From Brachybacterium nesterenkovii (GTDB taxonomy: Bacteria > Actinomycetota > Actinomycetes > Actinomycetales > Dermabacteraceae), in NCBI RefSeq assembly GCF_900163655.1, contig NZ_FWFG01000092.1, positions 19,423-83,422 on the forward strand: 64,000 nucleotides of DNA, given 5' to 3'. The position numbers and the translations under genes were made by a program. Shown here piece after piece: positions 49,809-58,738 of this stretch. Within the stretch, counting starts at the first letter, position 1; each line of letters opens with the position of its first letter. The notes under the pieces are model-generated. The model worked only from the letters and a program-made list of their open reading frames with translations. It made no database searches and had not been told where the DNA came from.

Positions 49809-51261
49809 CGTTGGGCCCGTACGCTCCGATGGACACCCACTCCGCCCGGGCTCTCCGCGCCCGGCTCGACCGGTTCGCGCGCTACGACCCGCACTCACGC
49901 GAGGACCTCGTGCGCCTCGAGGGCATCATCCTGGGCGCCGCTCTGTGCGAGGACGAGCAGCTCGAGTTCGACGCGCGCACCCAGTGGATGGCCACGTCGT
50001 ACATGCACGTCCGGTCGCTCGAGGTGCACCGCGAGAACCTGCACTGGTGCCTGCGCCATCTCGAGGAGCACCGCGAGAGCGCGGACGAGCGGGCCTACGT
50101 GCGCCTCCTCCACGCGATCACGCGCCTCATCGAGGAGAGCACCGGGATCCCGACGTCCCCCGCCACGAGCTCCAGGCCCTGATCGGGATCTTCCGGGACG
50201 TCCGCACCCGCGCCGGCCTCGGCGGGCACTCGGAGCAGGAGCTGCGCATGGAGGTGGCGCTCAAGCTCGGGGACGCCCCGGAGGCCCTGTACCGCCAGGG
50301 TTTCGCCGAGGATGAGGTGCCCGACGCGCTGTCGGCGTGCACGGGCTGCGCCGCGCTGGACGCGATCCGCCTGGAGAAGGCCATGGGCCGCTACGCCCAC
50401 GCGGCCGCGATCGCCGTGGGGGTCCTCGGGGTCCTCCGGCCCGGGTGCAGGAGCCAGCCGCACAGCCTCCAGGCCCTCGCGCTGCTCCCCCTGTCGCTGA
50501 CGGGCCATCACGAGCTGGCGATCGAGTGCGCCGAGTCCGCGTGGCCGGGACTGCTCGACAACGCGTTCGCGCACGGCTACGCCGGCCACCTCCTGCTGTG
50601 GTGCGCCTGGAGCGGCCAGACCCGCCAGGCCGTCGAGCTGCTCGAGGAGTACCTGCCCATCCTGGAGGACAACCCCCGTCCTGTCGGCGGGCGCATGCGG
50701 TTCCTCACGGGAGCTGCCGTCGTGGCCCGCCGCGCCGCCGAGGACCTCGGCCCCGATGCCGCCATCGGCGGCGCGCGCGCGGGCTTCCTCGCACGCCGCT
50801 GGTCCGATGAAGCGCGCGGCCTCGCGGCCCGATTCGACGAGCGCAACGGGTCCGAGGCCGTGGGGCGGCGCACCGATGCGGCGCTCACGGTCCCCGCTTG
50901 GGACGGGTCCACGATCGAGGCCCTCCCCGCCCCCGCCCTCGGGCGCGCCGCGCGGGAGGCCGACGCCGCGCCGTCCTCGGCTCTTCGGCCGGCGGCACCG
51001 CCCCCAGGACTGACGTCCGCCGCCGCTCGCAGGTCCCGCGGCTACGATCGATGCGCCCGACCGCCATCCCCCACATCGGAGGACCGATGCCCGACGTCCG
51101 AGACCATGCCGACCCCACCGCGCACGCGCCCCTCGTGCCCGGGACCGAGGAATCGACGCACGGCAGGCGCGCCGAGGCCCGCTCGTACGATGCGGTGCTG
51201 TTCGCTTCCTTCGGCGGCCCCGAGGGGCCCGACGACGTCCTGCCGTTCCTGCGCAACGTGA
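49805..51261 (+). pseudogene. Frameshifted hypothetical protein with TPR-like helices
   Basis: Two frames join into one helical protein of unknown function. The first (ATG 49805, GAGGAG four bases upstream) has DLVRLEGIILGAALCEDEQL, RSLEVHRENLHWCLRHLEEH and HAITRLIEESTGIP, then stops at 50182. The second continues with VPRHELQALIGIFRDVRTRA, AVELLEEYLPILEDNPR and FLTGAAVVARRAAEDLGP. They meet at the C-run 50149-50151; one added C restores a single frame (ESTGIP-DVPRHEL). Coding signal fades after ~50930 although the frame stays open to 51261, overlapping hemH, so a second 3' defect or lost stop is possible. Repeated helical pairs look TPR-like. Not a named family that I recognise. Confidence 0.55.
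51043..51048 (+). promoter_or_regulatory. -10 box upstream of hemH and the carotenoid genes
   Basis: TACGAT lies ~38 nt before the ATG of hemH (51087), allowing a ~30-nt leader with GGAGG. It could drive hemH and, by read-through, crtB onwards. Confidence 0.45.
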
Positions 51262-52361
51262 CGCGCGGGCGCGGCATCCCCGACGAGCGCCTCGTCGAGG
51301 TCAGCCACCACTACATGGCGATGGGCGGCCGCTCCCCCATCAACGAGCAGAACCGCGCGATAATCGCGGCGCTCGAGGCGCGCCTGGCCGAGCGCGGCCA
51401 CGCCGACCTGCCCGTGTACTGGGGCAACCGCAACTGGGAGCCGTACACGACCGATGCCGTGCGCACGATCCACGAGGACGGGCACACGGCCGTGCTGGGG
51501 CTCGTCACGAGCGCCTACTCGTCGTACTCCTCGTGCCGCCAGTACCGCGAGGACTTCGGCAAGGCCCTGGTCGAGAACGACCTGCTGGGCAGCCTCGCGA
51601 TCGACAAGGTGCGCGTGTACTTCGACCATCCCGGGTTCCTAGACCCGGTGGTCGACGGAGTGCGCGCGGCGATCGACGAGCTCGCCGCCGAGGGCCACGC
51701 CCCCGAGCGCGTGCGCGTGCTGTTCTCCACCCACTCGATCCCGCTCGCGATGACCGTCGCCTCCGGCCCGGTCGAGACCCGGCGCCCCGGCTCCGGCGGC
51801 TGGTACGTCGACCAGCACCTCGCGGCGTGCCGCTACGTGATGGGCGCGCTCGGGCACGAGACCGCGCCCGACGCCGCCTCCGGCGAGGCCGACGCCGCCG
51901 CGGGCCGCCCCGCCTGGGAGCTCGCGTACCAGTCGCGCTCGGGCGCCCCGCACATCCCGTGGCTCGAGCCCGACATCAACGACGTCATCGAGTCCCTCGC
52001 GGCCGACGGCGCGTGCGACGCGGTGGTCGTGGTGCCGATCGGCTTCGTGACCGACCACGTCGAGGTGGTGTGGGACCTGGACACCGAGGCCAAGGAGTCC
52101 GCCGCCGAGCACGGCCTCGCGTTCCGCCGCGTCGCGACCGCCGGATCGGACCCGCGCTTCATCGACGCCCTCGTGGACCTCATCGAGGAGCGACTGGACC
52201 CGGACGCCCCGCGCCGCGGGGAGTCCGGCTTCGGGGGCACGCCGGACGTGTGCGGTCGGGGATGCTGCGCGAGCGGCTCGCCCCACGCGCGGATCGCGCC
52301 GACCACGTCGGCGCTCGATTCGGCCGAGGACATCGCCGCGGCGGCGGATGCCGCGTCGTGA
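51087..52361 (+). CDS. hemH: Ferrochelatase (coproporphyrin-type, actinobacterial)
   Basis: A 424-aa ferrochelatase that inserts iron into the porphyrin ring; in Gram-positive bacteria the substrate is usually coproporphyrin III. The core has DAVLFASFGGPEGPDDVLPF, VYWGNRNWEPYTTDAV, VTSAYSSYSSCRQYREDF and VLFSTHSIPLAM with the catalytic His, then VVVPIGFVTDHVEVVWDLD with the Glu. The internal Cys (YSSCRQY) and the C-terminal DVCGRGCC match the [2Fe-2S]-ligand pattern known for actinobacterial ferrochelatase. A 35-residue N-terminal tail and a long C-terminal tail after the Cys cluster are extra. ATG 51087 has GGAGG four bases upstream. crtB starts 13 nt after its stop. Confidence 0.93.
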   Translation: MPDVRDHADPTAHAPLVPGTEESTHGRRAEARSYDAVLFASFGGPEGPDDVLPFLRNVTRGRGIPDERLVEVSHHYMAMGGRSPINEQNRAIIAALEARLAERGHADLPVYWGNRNWEPYTTDAVRTIHEDGHTAVLGLVTSAYSSYSSCRQYREDFGKALVENDLLGSLAIDKVRVYFDHPGFLDPVVDGVRAAIDELAAEGHAPERVRVLFSTHSIPLAMTVASGPVETRRPGSGGWYVDQHLAACRYVMGALGHETAPDAASGEADAAAGRPAWELAYQSRSGAPHIPWLEPDINDVIESLAADGACDAVVVVPIGFVTDHVEVVWDLDTEAKESAAEHGLAFRRVATAGSDPRFIDALVDLIEERLDPDAPRRGESGFGGTPDVCGRGCCASGSPHARIAPTTSALDSAEDIAAAADAAS

Positions 52362-52374
52362 TGGGAGTGCGGGC

Positions 52375-53277
52375 ATGAGCGGTCGGCGCGGCGCGGCCGC
52401 GGCGCTCGACCGCGCCGCCGAGGCGGCCGCGAGCACAGTCATCTCGCGGTACTCGACGTCGTTCGGGCTGGCGACGCAGCTCCTGCGCGGAGTGGTGCGC
52501 ACGCGGACTCGCTCGGTCTATGCGCTCGTGCGTGTGGCGGACGAGATCGTCGACGGGGCCGCAGCCGAGCACGCCGTTGCTCCCGCGCGTATCGCCGAGC
52601 TCCTCGACGACTACGAGAGGCGCACCGAGCAGGCTCTCGAGCTCGGCTTCTCGACCGACCTCGTGGCCCATGCGTTCGCGCTCGCGGCGCGCGCGACGGG
52701 CATCGGCACCGACCTCACCCGCCCCTTCTTCGCGTCGATGCGGGCCGACCTCGACGTCTCCCGTCACACCGACGAGTCGTTCGCGACGTACGTGCACGGA
52801 TCCGCGGAGGTCATCGGGCTCATGTGCCTGCGGATCTTCGCGACCGACCGCTCGCCCCGCCCCGTCGAACCCTCCCCCGAGCTCGTCGACGGCGCCCAGC
52901 GGCTCGGCGCCGCCTTCCAGAAGGTCAACTTCCTGCGCGACCTCGCGGCCGACGCCGGCGAACGCGGCCGCGCCTACTTCCCAGGGATCGACCCGGGCGC
53001 GCTCACCGACGCCGATCGCGAGCGCCTGCTCGACGACATCGACGACGATCTGGCCGCCGCGCGACGGGTCATCCCCGCCCTGCCCGCCTCGAGCCGCGTC
53101 GCGGTGCGCACCGCGCACGACCTCTTCGCCGAGCTCTCGCGGTGCCTGCGCGCGACCCGTGCCTCCGACCTCATGACGACGCGCGTGCGTGTCGGCAACA
53201 CGCGCAAGCTTCTCCTCGCCGCGCAGGCCCTCGGCACCGAGGCCCCCGGCCTGATTCCCGGAAGGACTCGACCATGA
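52375..53277 (+). CDS. crtB: Phytoene synthase
   Basis: A 300-aa squalene/phytoene synthase that condenses two geranylgeranyl diphosphates to phytoene. The first Asp-rich motif is in YALVRVADEIVDGAAAE (DEIVD) and the second is in VNFLRDLAADAGERGRAYFP (RDLAAD). Other landmarks are STSFGLATQLLR near the start and YVHGSAEVIGLMCLRIF. The start ATG 52375 has GGGAG nine bases upstream. Its TGA overlaps the crtI ATG. It is the first committed step of the carotenoid operon. Confidence 0.92.
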   Translation: MSGRRGAAAALDRAAEAAASTVISRYSTSFGLATQLLRGVVRTRTRSVYALVRVADEIVDGAAAEHAVAPARIAELLDDYERRTEQALELGFSTDLVAHAFALAARATGIGTDLTRPFFASMRADLDVSRHTDESFATYVHGSAEVIGLMCLRIFATDRSPRPVEPSPELVDGAQRLGAAFQKVNFLRDLAADAGERGRAYFPGIDPGALTDADRERLLDDIDDDLAAARRVIPALPASSRVAVRTAHDLFAELSRCLRATRASDLMTTRVRVGNTRKLLLAAQALGTEAPGLIPGRTRP

Positions 53278-54911
53278 CGGCATCCACCTCCGCTGGCGAC
53301 CGGTCCCAGCGTGTCGTCGTCATCGGCGGCGGCGTCGCAGGCCTCGCGACGGCCGCTCTGCTCGCGCGCGACGGCCACCGCGTGACGCTGCTCGAGAAGA
53401 ACGACGAGGTCGGAGGGCGCGCGGGCACGTGGGAGAAGGACGGCTTCACCTTCGACACCGGCCCGTCGTGGTACCTCATGCCCGAGTGCTTCGACCACTT
53501 CTTCGCGCTCCTGGGCACCCGCGTGGAGGACCACGTGCGCCTGGAGACCCTCACGCCGGCGTATCGCGTGTTCGGCGAGGAGTACGAGGCACCGCTCGAC
53601 GTGGTGACGGGCCGCGACGAGGTGGCGGCTCTGTTCGAGAGCGTCGAGCCCGGCGGCGGCGCCGCGATCACGCGCTACCTCGACTCGGCGCGCGAGACGT
53701 ACGAGAAGGCCGTCGGCTCGTTCCTCTACACGACGTTCTCGCACATTCCCCTGCGCACGCTCGTGCGGCTCGCGCCGCGCCTGGGAACCCTCGCGCGCCT
53801 CCTGCTCGAGCCGCTCTCCTCGCGCGCCTCGCGCACCGTGCGCGACACCCGCCTGCGCCAGATCCTGGGCTACCCCGCGGTCTTCCTCGCGGCCCAGCCC
53901 CGCACCGCGCCGAGCATGTACCACCTCATGAGCTCGATGGACATGGAGGACGGCGTCCGCTACCCCGTGGGCGGCTTCGGCGCGCTCGTCGCGGCGATCG
54001 CCGGTCTCGCGTGCGGGGCGGGCGTCGAGATCCGCACGGGCGTGGACGTCACGCAGATCCGCACGGCCGCGCGGCGCGGCCGTCGGGCGCTCGCGACGGG
54101 CGTCACGGCGCGCACGGCCGACGGGCACGAGGAGCGCATCGACGCCGACCTCGTCGTCTCGACGGCAGACCTCCACCACACCGAGACGCAGCTCGTGCCG
54201 CGCGAGCTCGCGACCTATCCCGAGCCGTTCTGGCGCACGCGCACGTCGGGCCCCGGCGCCGTGCTCGTGCTCCTGGGGGTCGAGGGGCGTCTGCCCGAGC
54301 TCACGCATCACAACCTGTTCTTCACCGCCGATTGGGACGCCAACTTCGACGCGGTGTTCGGCGACGCGCCCGTCGTGCCCGATCCGGCGAGCTCGTACGT
54401 GTGCATGCCCTCGGCGACCGATCCGTCGGTCGCACCCGAGGGGATGGAGAACCTGTTCGTGCTCGTCCCGGTCTCCCCTGACGCCCCCGACGGGCCCGGC
54501 GGAGCGCCCGGGGAGAGCCTCGGTCACGGGGGCGTCGACGGCGAGGGCGATCCGCGCATCGAGGCCGCGGCGGATGCGGCGATCGCGCAGATCGCGGCGT
54601 GGGCCCGCATCCCCGATCTCGCAGGGCGCGTGCGGGTGCGGCGCACGATCGGGCCCGCGGACTTCGCCACCGATTACCGCGCGTGGCGCGGCAACGCCCT
54701 CGGACCCGCGCACACTCTGCGGCAGTCGGCCTTCCTGCGCGGATCGAACGCGAGCCGGCGGGTCGAGGGCCTCCTGTACGCGGGGGCCACGACCGTGCCG
54801 GGCGTCGGCCTGCCCATGTGCCTGATCAGCGCCGAGAACGTCGTCAAGCGGGTGCGGGGGGATCGCACGGACGGGCCGATGCCCGAGGATGCGCTCCGGC
54901 GGCGACGATGA
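53274..54911 (+). CDS. crtI: Phytoene desaturase
   Basis: A 545-aa FAD-dependent desaturase that converts phytoene to lycopene. The N-terminal dinucleotide motif is VVVIGGGVAGLATAALLARD (residues 14-33), followed by LEKNDEVGGRAGTWEKDGF and TGPSWYLMPECFDHFFALLG. The C-terminal CrtI signature is GLLYAGATTVPGVGLPMCLI. An Asp/Gly/Pro-rich insert is at ~400-430. ATG 53274 overlaps the crtB stop (ATGA) and its TGA overlaps the next gene's ATG. Confidence 0.93.
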   Translation: MTASTSAGDRSQRVVVIGGGVAGLATAALLARDGHRVTLLEKNDEVGGRAGTWEKDGFTFDTGPSWYLMPECFDHFFALLGTRVEDHVRLETLTPAYRVFGEEYEAPLDVVTGRDEVAALFESVEPGGGAAITRYLDSARETYEKAVGSFLYTTFSHIPLRTLVRLAPRLGTLARLLLEPLSSRASRTVRDTRLRQILGYPAVFLAAQPRTAPSMYHLMSSMDMEDGVRYPVGGFGALVAAIAGLACGAGVEIRTGVDVTQIRTAARRGRRALATGVTARTADGHEERIDADLVVSTADLHHTETQLVPRELATYPEPFWRTRTSGPGAVLVLLGVEGRLPELTHHNLFFTADWDANFDAVFGDAPVVPDPASSYVCMPSATDPSVAPEGMENLFVLVPVSPDAPDGPGGAPGESLGHGGVDGEGDPRIEAAADAAIAQIAAWARIPDLAGRVRVRRTIGPADFATDYRAWRGNALGPAHTLRQSAFLRGSNASRRVEGLLYAGATTVPGVGLPMCLISAENVVKRVRGDRTDGPMPEDALRRRR

Positions 54912-55255
54912 CCTCCCTGGGGTACCTCGCGGCGATCCTCGTGAGCTCGGTGTCGATGCTCCTGATCGATCACCGCTGGCGCCTCTACCTGTTCGCCGAT
55001 GCGCGGCGCGCTCTCGCGATCCAGGCGATCGGCGTCGGCGCGTTCCTCGCGTGGGATCTCGTGTGCATCCGGCTGGGGATCTTCGAGCGCGGGACGGGGC
55101 CGTTCCTGACGGGGGTCGAGATCGTGCCGCACCTGACGATCGAGGAGCCGTTCTTCCTGTGGTTCCTGTGCCACTTCACGATGCTCGTGTTCACGGGCGC
55201 GGAGCGCGCACGCTCCGCGCTCGCGGCGCGCCGCCACCGAGAGGGGTCGCGATGA
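54908..55255 (+). CDS. crtYe: Lycopene cyclase subunit, CrtYe-like (C50 cyclase, first half)
   Basis: A 115-aa membrane protein with three helices (SLGYLAAILVSSVSMLLI, IQAIGVGAFLAWDLVCIRLG, LTIEEPFFLWFLCHFTMLVF). The EEPFFL segment matches the P-x-E-E-like motif of heterodimeric actinobacterial lycopene cyclases. It forms the active enzyme together with the next protein. With the UbiA-type elongase downstream, the cyclase probably acts on a C50 acyclic carotenoid such as flavuxanthin. Beta-, gamma- or epsilon-ring formation cannot be decided from sequence. Coupled on both sides by ATGA. Confidence 0.85.
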   Translation: MTSLGYLAAILVSSVSMLLIDHRWRLYLFADARRALAIQAIGVGAFLAWDLVCIRLGIFERGTGPFLTGVEIVPHLTIEEPFFLWFLCHFTMLVFTGAERARSALAARRHREGSR

Positions 55256-55566
55256 CCTACGTCGCCGTCAACGCCGTCGTCATCGTCCTGGTCGCGCTCG
55301 CGTGCGCCCTCCTCCTGCGGCGGCGGCGGGACCGAGGCCGCATCGTCGTGCTCATGGCGATCACGTTCGGCGTCGTCGCCCTCTTCACCGCCGTCTTCGA
55401 CTCGCTCATGATCGCAGCCGGTCTCTTCCGGTACGAGGCGGACCACCTGGTGGGGACCCGGATTGGCCTCGCTCCGGTGGAGGATTTCGCCTACGTCGTG
55501 CTCGCGGCCGTGCTCCTTCCCAGTCTGTGGCTCGCGCGTCCAGGTCTGCGCCGCGGGCGTCACTAA
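55252..55566 (+). CDS. crtYf: Lycopene cyclase subunit, CrtYf-like (second half)
   Basis: A 104-aa membrane protein with three helices (VNAVVIVLVALACALLL, VVLMAITFGVVALFTAVFDS, FAYVVLAAVLLPSLWLA). The LAPVEDFAYVVLA segment carries the PVED form of the PxE(E/D) catalytic motif. It pairs with the preceding subunit. Its stop codon TAA (55564-55566) is the first half of the -10 box TAAGAT for the next gene, so a new promoter begins inside the operon. Confidence 0.85.
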   Translation: MTYVAVNAVVIVLVALACALLLRRRRDRGRIVVLMAITFGVVALFTAVFDSLMIAAGLFRYEADHLVGTRIGLAPVEDFAYVVLAAVLLPSLWLARPGLRRGRH

Positions 55567-55569
55567 GAT
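55564..55569 (+). promoter_or_regulatory. -10 box of a probable leaderless internal promoter before idi
   Basis: TAAGAT is followed by exactly 6 nt (GGCGCC) and ATG 55576. Its first three bases are the TAA stop of the cyclase subunit gene. Confidence 0.55.
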
Positions 55570-55575
55570 GGCGCC

Positions 55576-56172
55576 ATGTCGACCCCGCCCGCGTCATCGA
55601 CCTCCGCCCCGTGGACAGAGACCGTCGTCCTGCTCGACGCGTCGGGAGCTCCGAACGGCACCGCCCCCAAGGCGACGGTCCACACGACCGACACCCCGCT
55701 GCATCTCGCGTTCTCCCTCCATCTGCGCGACGCGCGCGGGCGGGTCCTCCTCACCCGCCGCGCCCTGTCCAAGCGCACGTGGCCCGGGGTGTGGACCAAC
55801 ACGGTCTGCGGGCACCCCGCGCCGGGCGAGGACACGGTCGATGCCGTGCTGCGCCGCTGCGGGCGCGAGCTGCACCTGGACCCTGCCCTGATCAGCCCGC
55901 TCCGGCCGATCGGCCCGCACTTCCGCTATCGCGCCGTCGACGCGAGCGGGATCGTCGAGAACGAGGTGTGCCCCGTTCTCCTGGCCGAGTACGCCGGTGA
56001 TCCCGACGCGCTCCCGCACCCGGCGCCGGACGAGGTGATGGACCATGCCTGGGCGCATGTGGACGACGTCGCGGCCACCGCCCGCAACGCCCCGTTCCTC
56101 CTGAGCCCATGGCTCGTCGGCCACCTCGCCGACCCCGAGATCCTCGCCGCGCTCGAGCGGCCCGCACCATGA
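55576..56172 (+). CDS. idi: Isopentenyl-diphosphate delta-isomerase, type I
   Basis: A 198-aa Nudix-type isomerase that interconverts isopentenyl and dimethylallyl diphosphates. The catalytic Cys is in WTNTVCGHPAPGE (Cys78) and the acidic catalytic residue in GIVENEVCPV (Glu130). The Nudix-like LHLRDARGRVLLTRRALSKR precedes. Length is normal. It supplies precursors to crtE; the crtE ATG overlaps its TGA. It may be transcribed separately from a leaderless promoter. Confidence 0.92.
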   Translation: MSTPPASSTSAPWTETVVLLDASGAPNGTAPKATVHTTDTPLHLAFSLHLRDARGRVLLTRRALSKRTWPGVWTNTVCGHPAPGEDTVDAVLRRCGRELHLDPALISPLRPIGPHFRYRAVDASGIVENEVCPVLLAEYAGDPDALPHPAPDEVMDHAWAHVDDVAATARNAPFLLSPWLVGHLADPEILAALERPAP

Positions 56173-57269
56173 CGGCCTCTCTCGACGCGCACCGGGCAGC
56201 TTTCGACGCCGCGCTCGCCGAGACCCTGGCGGACGGCCGGGCCCGCGCCGTCGCCACGGGCCCCGAGAGCACCGAGCTGTGGGATGCGGCCGTCGAGTGC
56301 CTGGGCGGCGGCAAGATGCTGCGCCCACGGATCCTGCTGTCCGCGGCCGAGGGACTCACCGGCTCCCGGGGGCTCGCAGAGTGCGTCCGCGCCGCGGCCG
56401 TGCGCATCGCCGTCGCACTCGAGCTGCTCCACTTCGCCTTCCTCCTGCACGACGACGTGATCGACGGCGACCTGAGCCGACGGGGCGGCCCCAATCTCAT
56501 CGGCGTCCTCCGCGCACGCAGCGGCGGCATGAGTCCGCGCGGACGCTCGGACGGCGCGAGCAGCGTCCCGCCGGCCGCTCGGCTGCATTGGGCCCGCAGC
56601 GCGGCCATCCTCGTCGGAGACCTCATGCTCAGCACCGCCCACGGACTGCTGGGCCGCCTCGACCTGCCCGCGTCGGCCCGGGAGCGCATCCTCGACCTCG
56701 TCGCCGAGTCGACCGCCCACACCGTCGCGGGAGAGAACCTCGACGTGCTCCTCGCCGACGGCCTGCACGAGACCGGCATCCTCGGGATCCTCGAGATGGA
56801 GTTCCTCAAGACCGGCTCGTACTCCATCGCGCTCCCCCTGCGCCTCGCCGCCGTCCTCGCCGGGCGCACGGACCTCGACGACGCGCTCGTCGCGGCCGGT
56901 CGTCGGCTCGGCACCGCCTACCAGCTGCAGGACGACCTCCTGTCGACGTTCGGCGACCCGGCCGCGCACGGCAAGGACGCCCTGTCGGATCTGCGCGAGG
57001 GCAAGCAGACCGTGCTCATCGCTCTCGCGAGGCGCACCCCGCACTGGGAGAGGATCTCCGCACGCTTCGGCGCCGCGGACCTCGACGCCGCCGACGCCGC
57101 GACGATCCGTGCGGCCCTCGAGGCCGGCGGCGCGCGCGACGAGGTCGAGCGCATGATCGCGGAGGCCATCGAGGACGCGCGGCGCCTGCTCCGGGCGGCG
57201 GACCTCCCCGCCGAGGCCCGCGACGTACTCGACGCGCTCATCGCGGCCCTGACGGACCGCAGCTCGTGA
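56169..57269 (+). CDS. crtE: Geranylgeranyl diphosphate synthase (polyprenyl synthetase family)
   Basis: A 366-aa trans-prenyltransferase. The first Asp-rich motif is LHDDVIDGD (95-99), the second YQLQDDLLSTFGD (255-263), and GGGKMLRPRILL and DLREGKQTVL are conserved diphosphate-binding segments. A low-complexity stretch (~115-138) interrupts the first half. The residue before the first motif (HFAFLLHDD) lacks bulky aromatic residues at the usual chain-length positions -4/-5 (A, F), which fits C20 but is not decisive. Coupled to idi by ATGA. Confidence 0.9.
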   Translation: MTASLDAHRAAFDAALAETLADGRARAVATGPESTELWDAAVECLGGGKMLRPRILLSAAEGLTGSRGLAECVRAAAVRIAVALELLHFAFLLHDDVIDGDLSRRGGPNLIGVLRARSGGMSPRGRSDGASSVPPAARLHWARSAAILVGDLMLSTAHGLLGRLDLPASARERILDLVAESTAHTVAGENLDVLLADGLHETGILGILEMEFLKTGSYSIALPLRLAAVLAGRTDLDDALVAAGRRLGTAYQLQDDLLSTFGDPAAHGKDALSDLREGKQTVLIALARRTPHWERISARFGAADLDAADAATIRAALEAGGARDEVERMIAEAIEDARRLLRAADLPAEARDVLDALIAALTDRSS

Positions 57270-57316
57270 CACACCCGGCCCCTGGCGCTGAGAGCCGCAC
57301 TGACGAAGGAGCAGAC

Positions 57317-58738
57317 ATGTCCCACACATCACCGCTCGTGCTGGTCACGGGAGCCTCCGGCTACGTCGGCGGGCGCCTCGTCCCGGCGCTGCTCGCCGCA
57401 GGGGCCCGCGTGCGCGCGGGCGGACGCTCCCCCGATGCGATGGAGAACCGCCCCTGGGCCGAGGACGTCGAGCTCGCAGAGCTCGACCTGGCCGATGGCG
57501 AGAGCGTGCGCCGCGCGCTCGAGGGCGTCGACGCCGTCGTGTTCCTCGTCCACGCGATGTCCGGCGGGCGCGGCTACTCCGAGCGCGAAGCGCAGATGGC
57601 GACGATCCTGCGCGACGAGGCCGCCGCGGCGCACGTCGGGCGCATCGTCTACCTCTCCGGCCTCCACCCGGACGTCCCGACCGAGGAGCTGAGCGAGCAC
57701 ATGGCCTCGCGCGAGCGGGTCGCGGAGATCCTCTCGTCGGGCAGCGTGCCGGTCGCGGTCCTGCAGGCCGCGACCGTGATCGGCGGAGGTTCCGCCAGCT
57801 TCGAGATCATCCGGCACCTCGCCGACGTCCTGCCCGTCATGCCGGCGCCGTCCTGGGTCACCAACCGCATCGAGCCGATCGCGATCGACGACGTCCTGCA
57901 CTACCTCGTCGCGGCCGTCACGACGCGCACCCCGATCGACGGCGCGTTCGCCGTCGGGGGCGGCGGGAGCGACCTGCGCTTCGCCGACCTCCTCACGATC
58001 GCCGCCGAGGAGGCGGGCCTCGCGCGGCGCCGGGTCCTCGGTTTGCCCGTCCCGGCGGCGCGCCTGTCGGGCCTGTGGATCTCCCTGGTCACGCCGGTCC
58101 CGCGCGCGATCGCGATGCCGCTGGCCGAGTCGATGCAGCACGACGCCGTCTCGTACGGGAACACGATCGACGCGGTGCTCGACCCTCCCCCGGGCGGCCC
58201 CACGCCGTACCGCGAGGCCGTACGGCGGGCGGTCGCGCCCAACCGGTGCGCCGAGCTGGCCGATCTCGAGCACCCGCGCCGCGCGCTCGGGCTCGGCGCC
58301 GCGGCGGTGCAGCCCTCGGATCCGGCCTGGGCCGGCATCCGTCGGCGCACGATCGAGGCCGAGCGCGTCGCCGCCCGGCCGCACGAGATGCCCGAGCGTC
58401 TGCGCCGCCTGCTCGGCGCGCGCTCGCCGCTCCTGACGGGCCTCGCGGACGGTCGCGACGCCTGGACCCTCGAGGCCGGGACGGCGCCGGACACGATGAC
58501 GCTGCACCGCGACGATCGCCGCGAGGGCCGCATGTGGCTCAGCGTGTCGGCCGAGCCCGGCACCGGCGACGCCGGGGCCGGCCGCCTGGGCCGGATCTGC
58601 GTGCGCCTCGTCGGCGTGCCCGAAGGCGTGCGCGGGCGGACGGCCTGGCTCGCGCACCGACCGACCCGGGCCCGTGCCGTCGCGGTCCTCGCCGACGCCC
58701 TCGCCGACGGCCTCGCCGACCGGCGGGGATACGCATGA
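57317..58738 (+). CDS. SDR-type NAD(P)-binding protein (NmrA-like, DUF2867-like C-terminus)
   Basis: A 473-aa protein. The N-terminal half is an atypical SDR: LVLVTGASGYVGGRLVPALL (7-26), AVVFLVHAMSGGRGYSERE, VGRIVYLSGLHPDVPTEEL and VLQAATVIGGGSASFEI. It lacks a clear YxxxK catalytic pair, as NmrA-like members do. The C-terminal ~130 residues resemble DUF2867 tails. AGGAG stands before ATG 57317. It lies 47 nt after crtE and couples by ATGA to the CPBP gene. Its role in carotenoid or quinone metabolism is inferred only from position. Confidence 0.7.
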   Translation: MSHTSPLVLVTGASGYVGGRLVPALLAAGARVRAGGRSPDAMENRPWAEDVELAELDLADGESVRRALEGVDAVVFLVHAMSGGRGYSEREAQMATILRDEAAAAHVGRIVYLSGLHPDVPTEELSEHMASRERVAEILSSGSVPVAVLQAATVIGGGSASFEIIRHLADVLPVMPAPSWVTNRIEPIAIDDVLHYLVAAVTTRTPIDGAFAVGGGGSDLRFADLLTIAAEEAGLARRRVLGLPVPAARLSGLWISLVTPVPRAIAMPLAESMQHDAVSYGNTIDAVLDPPPGGPTPYREAVRRAVAPNRCAELADLEHPRRALGLGAAAVQPSDPAWAGIRRRTIEAERVAARPHEMPERLRRLLGARSPLLTGLADGRDAWTLEAGTAPDTMTLHRDDRREGRMWLSVSAEPGTGDAGAGRLGRICVRLVGVPEGVRGRTAWLAHRPTRARAVAVLADALADGLADRRGYA

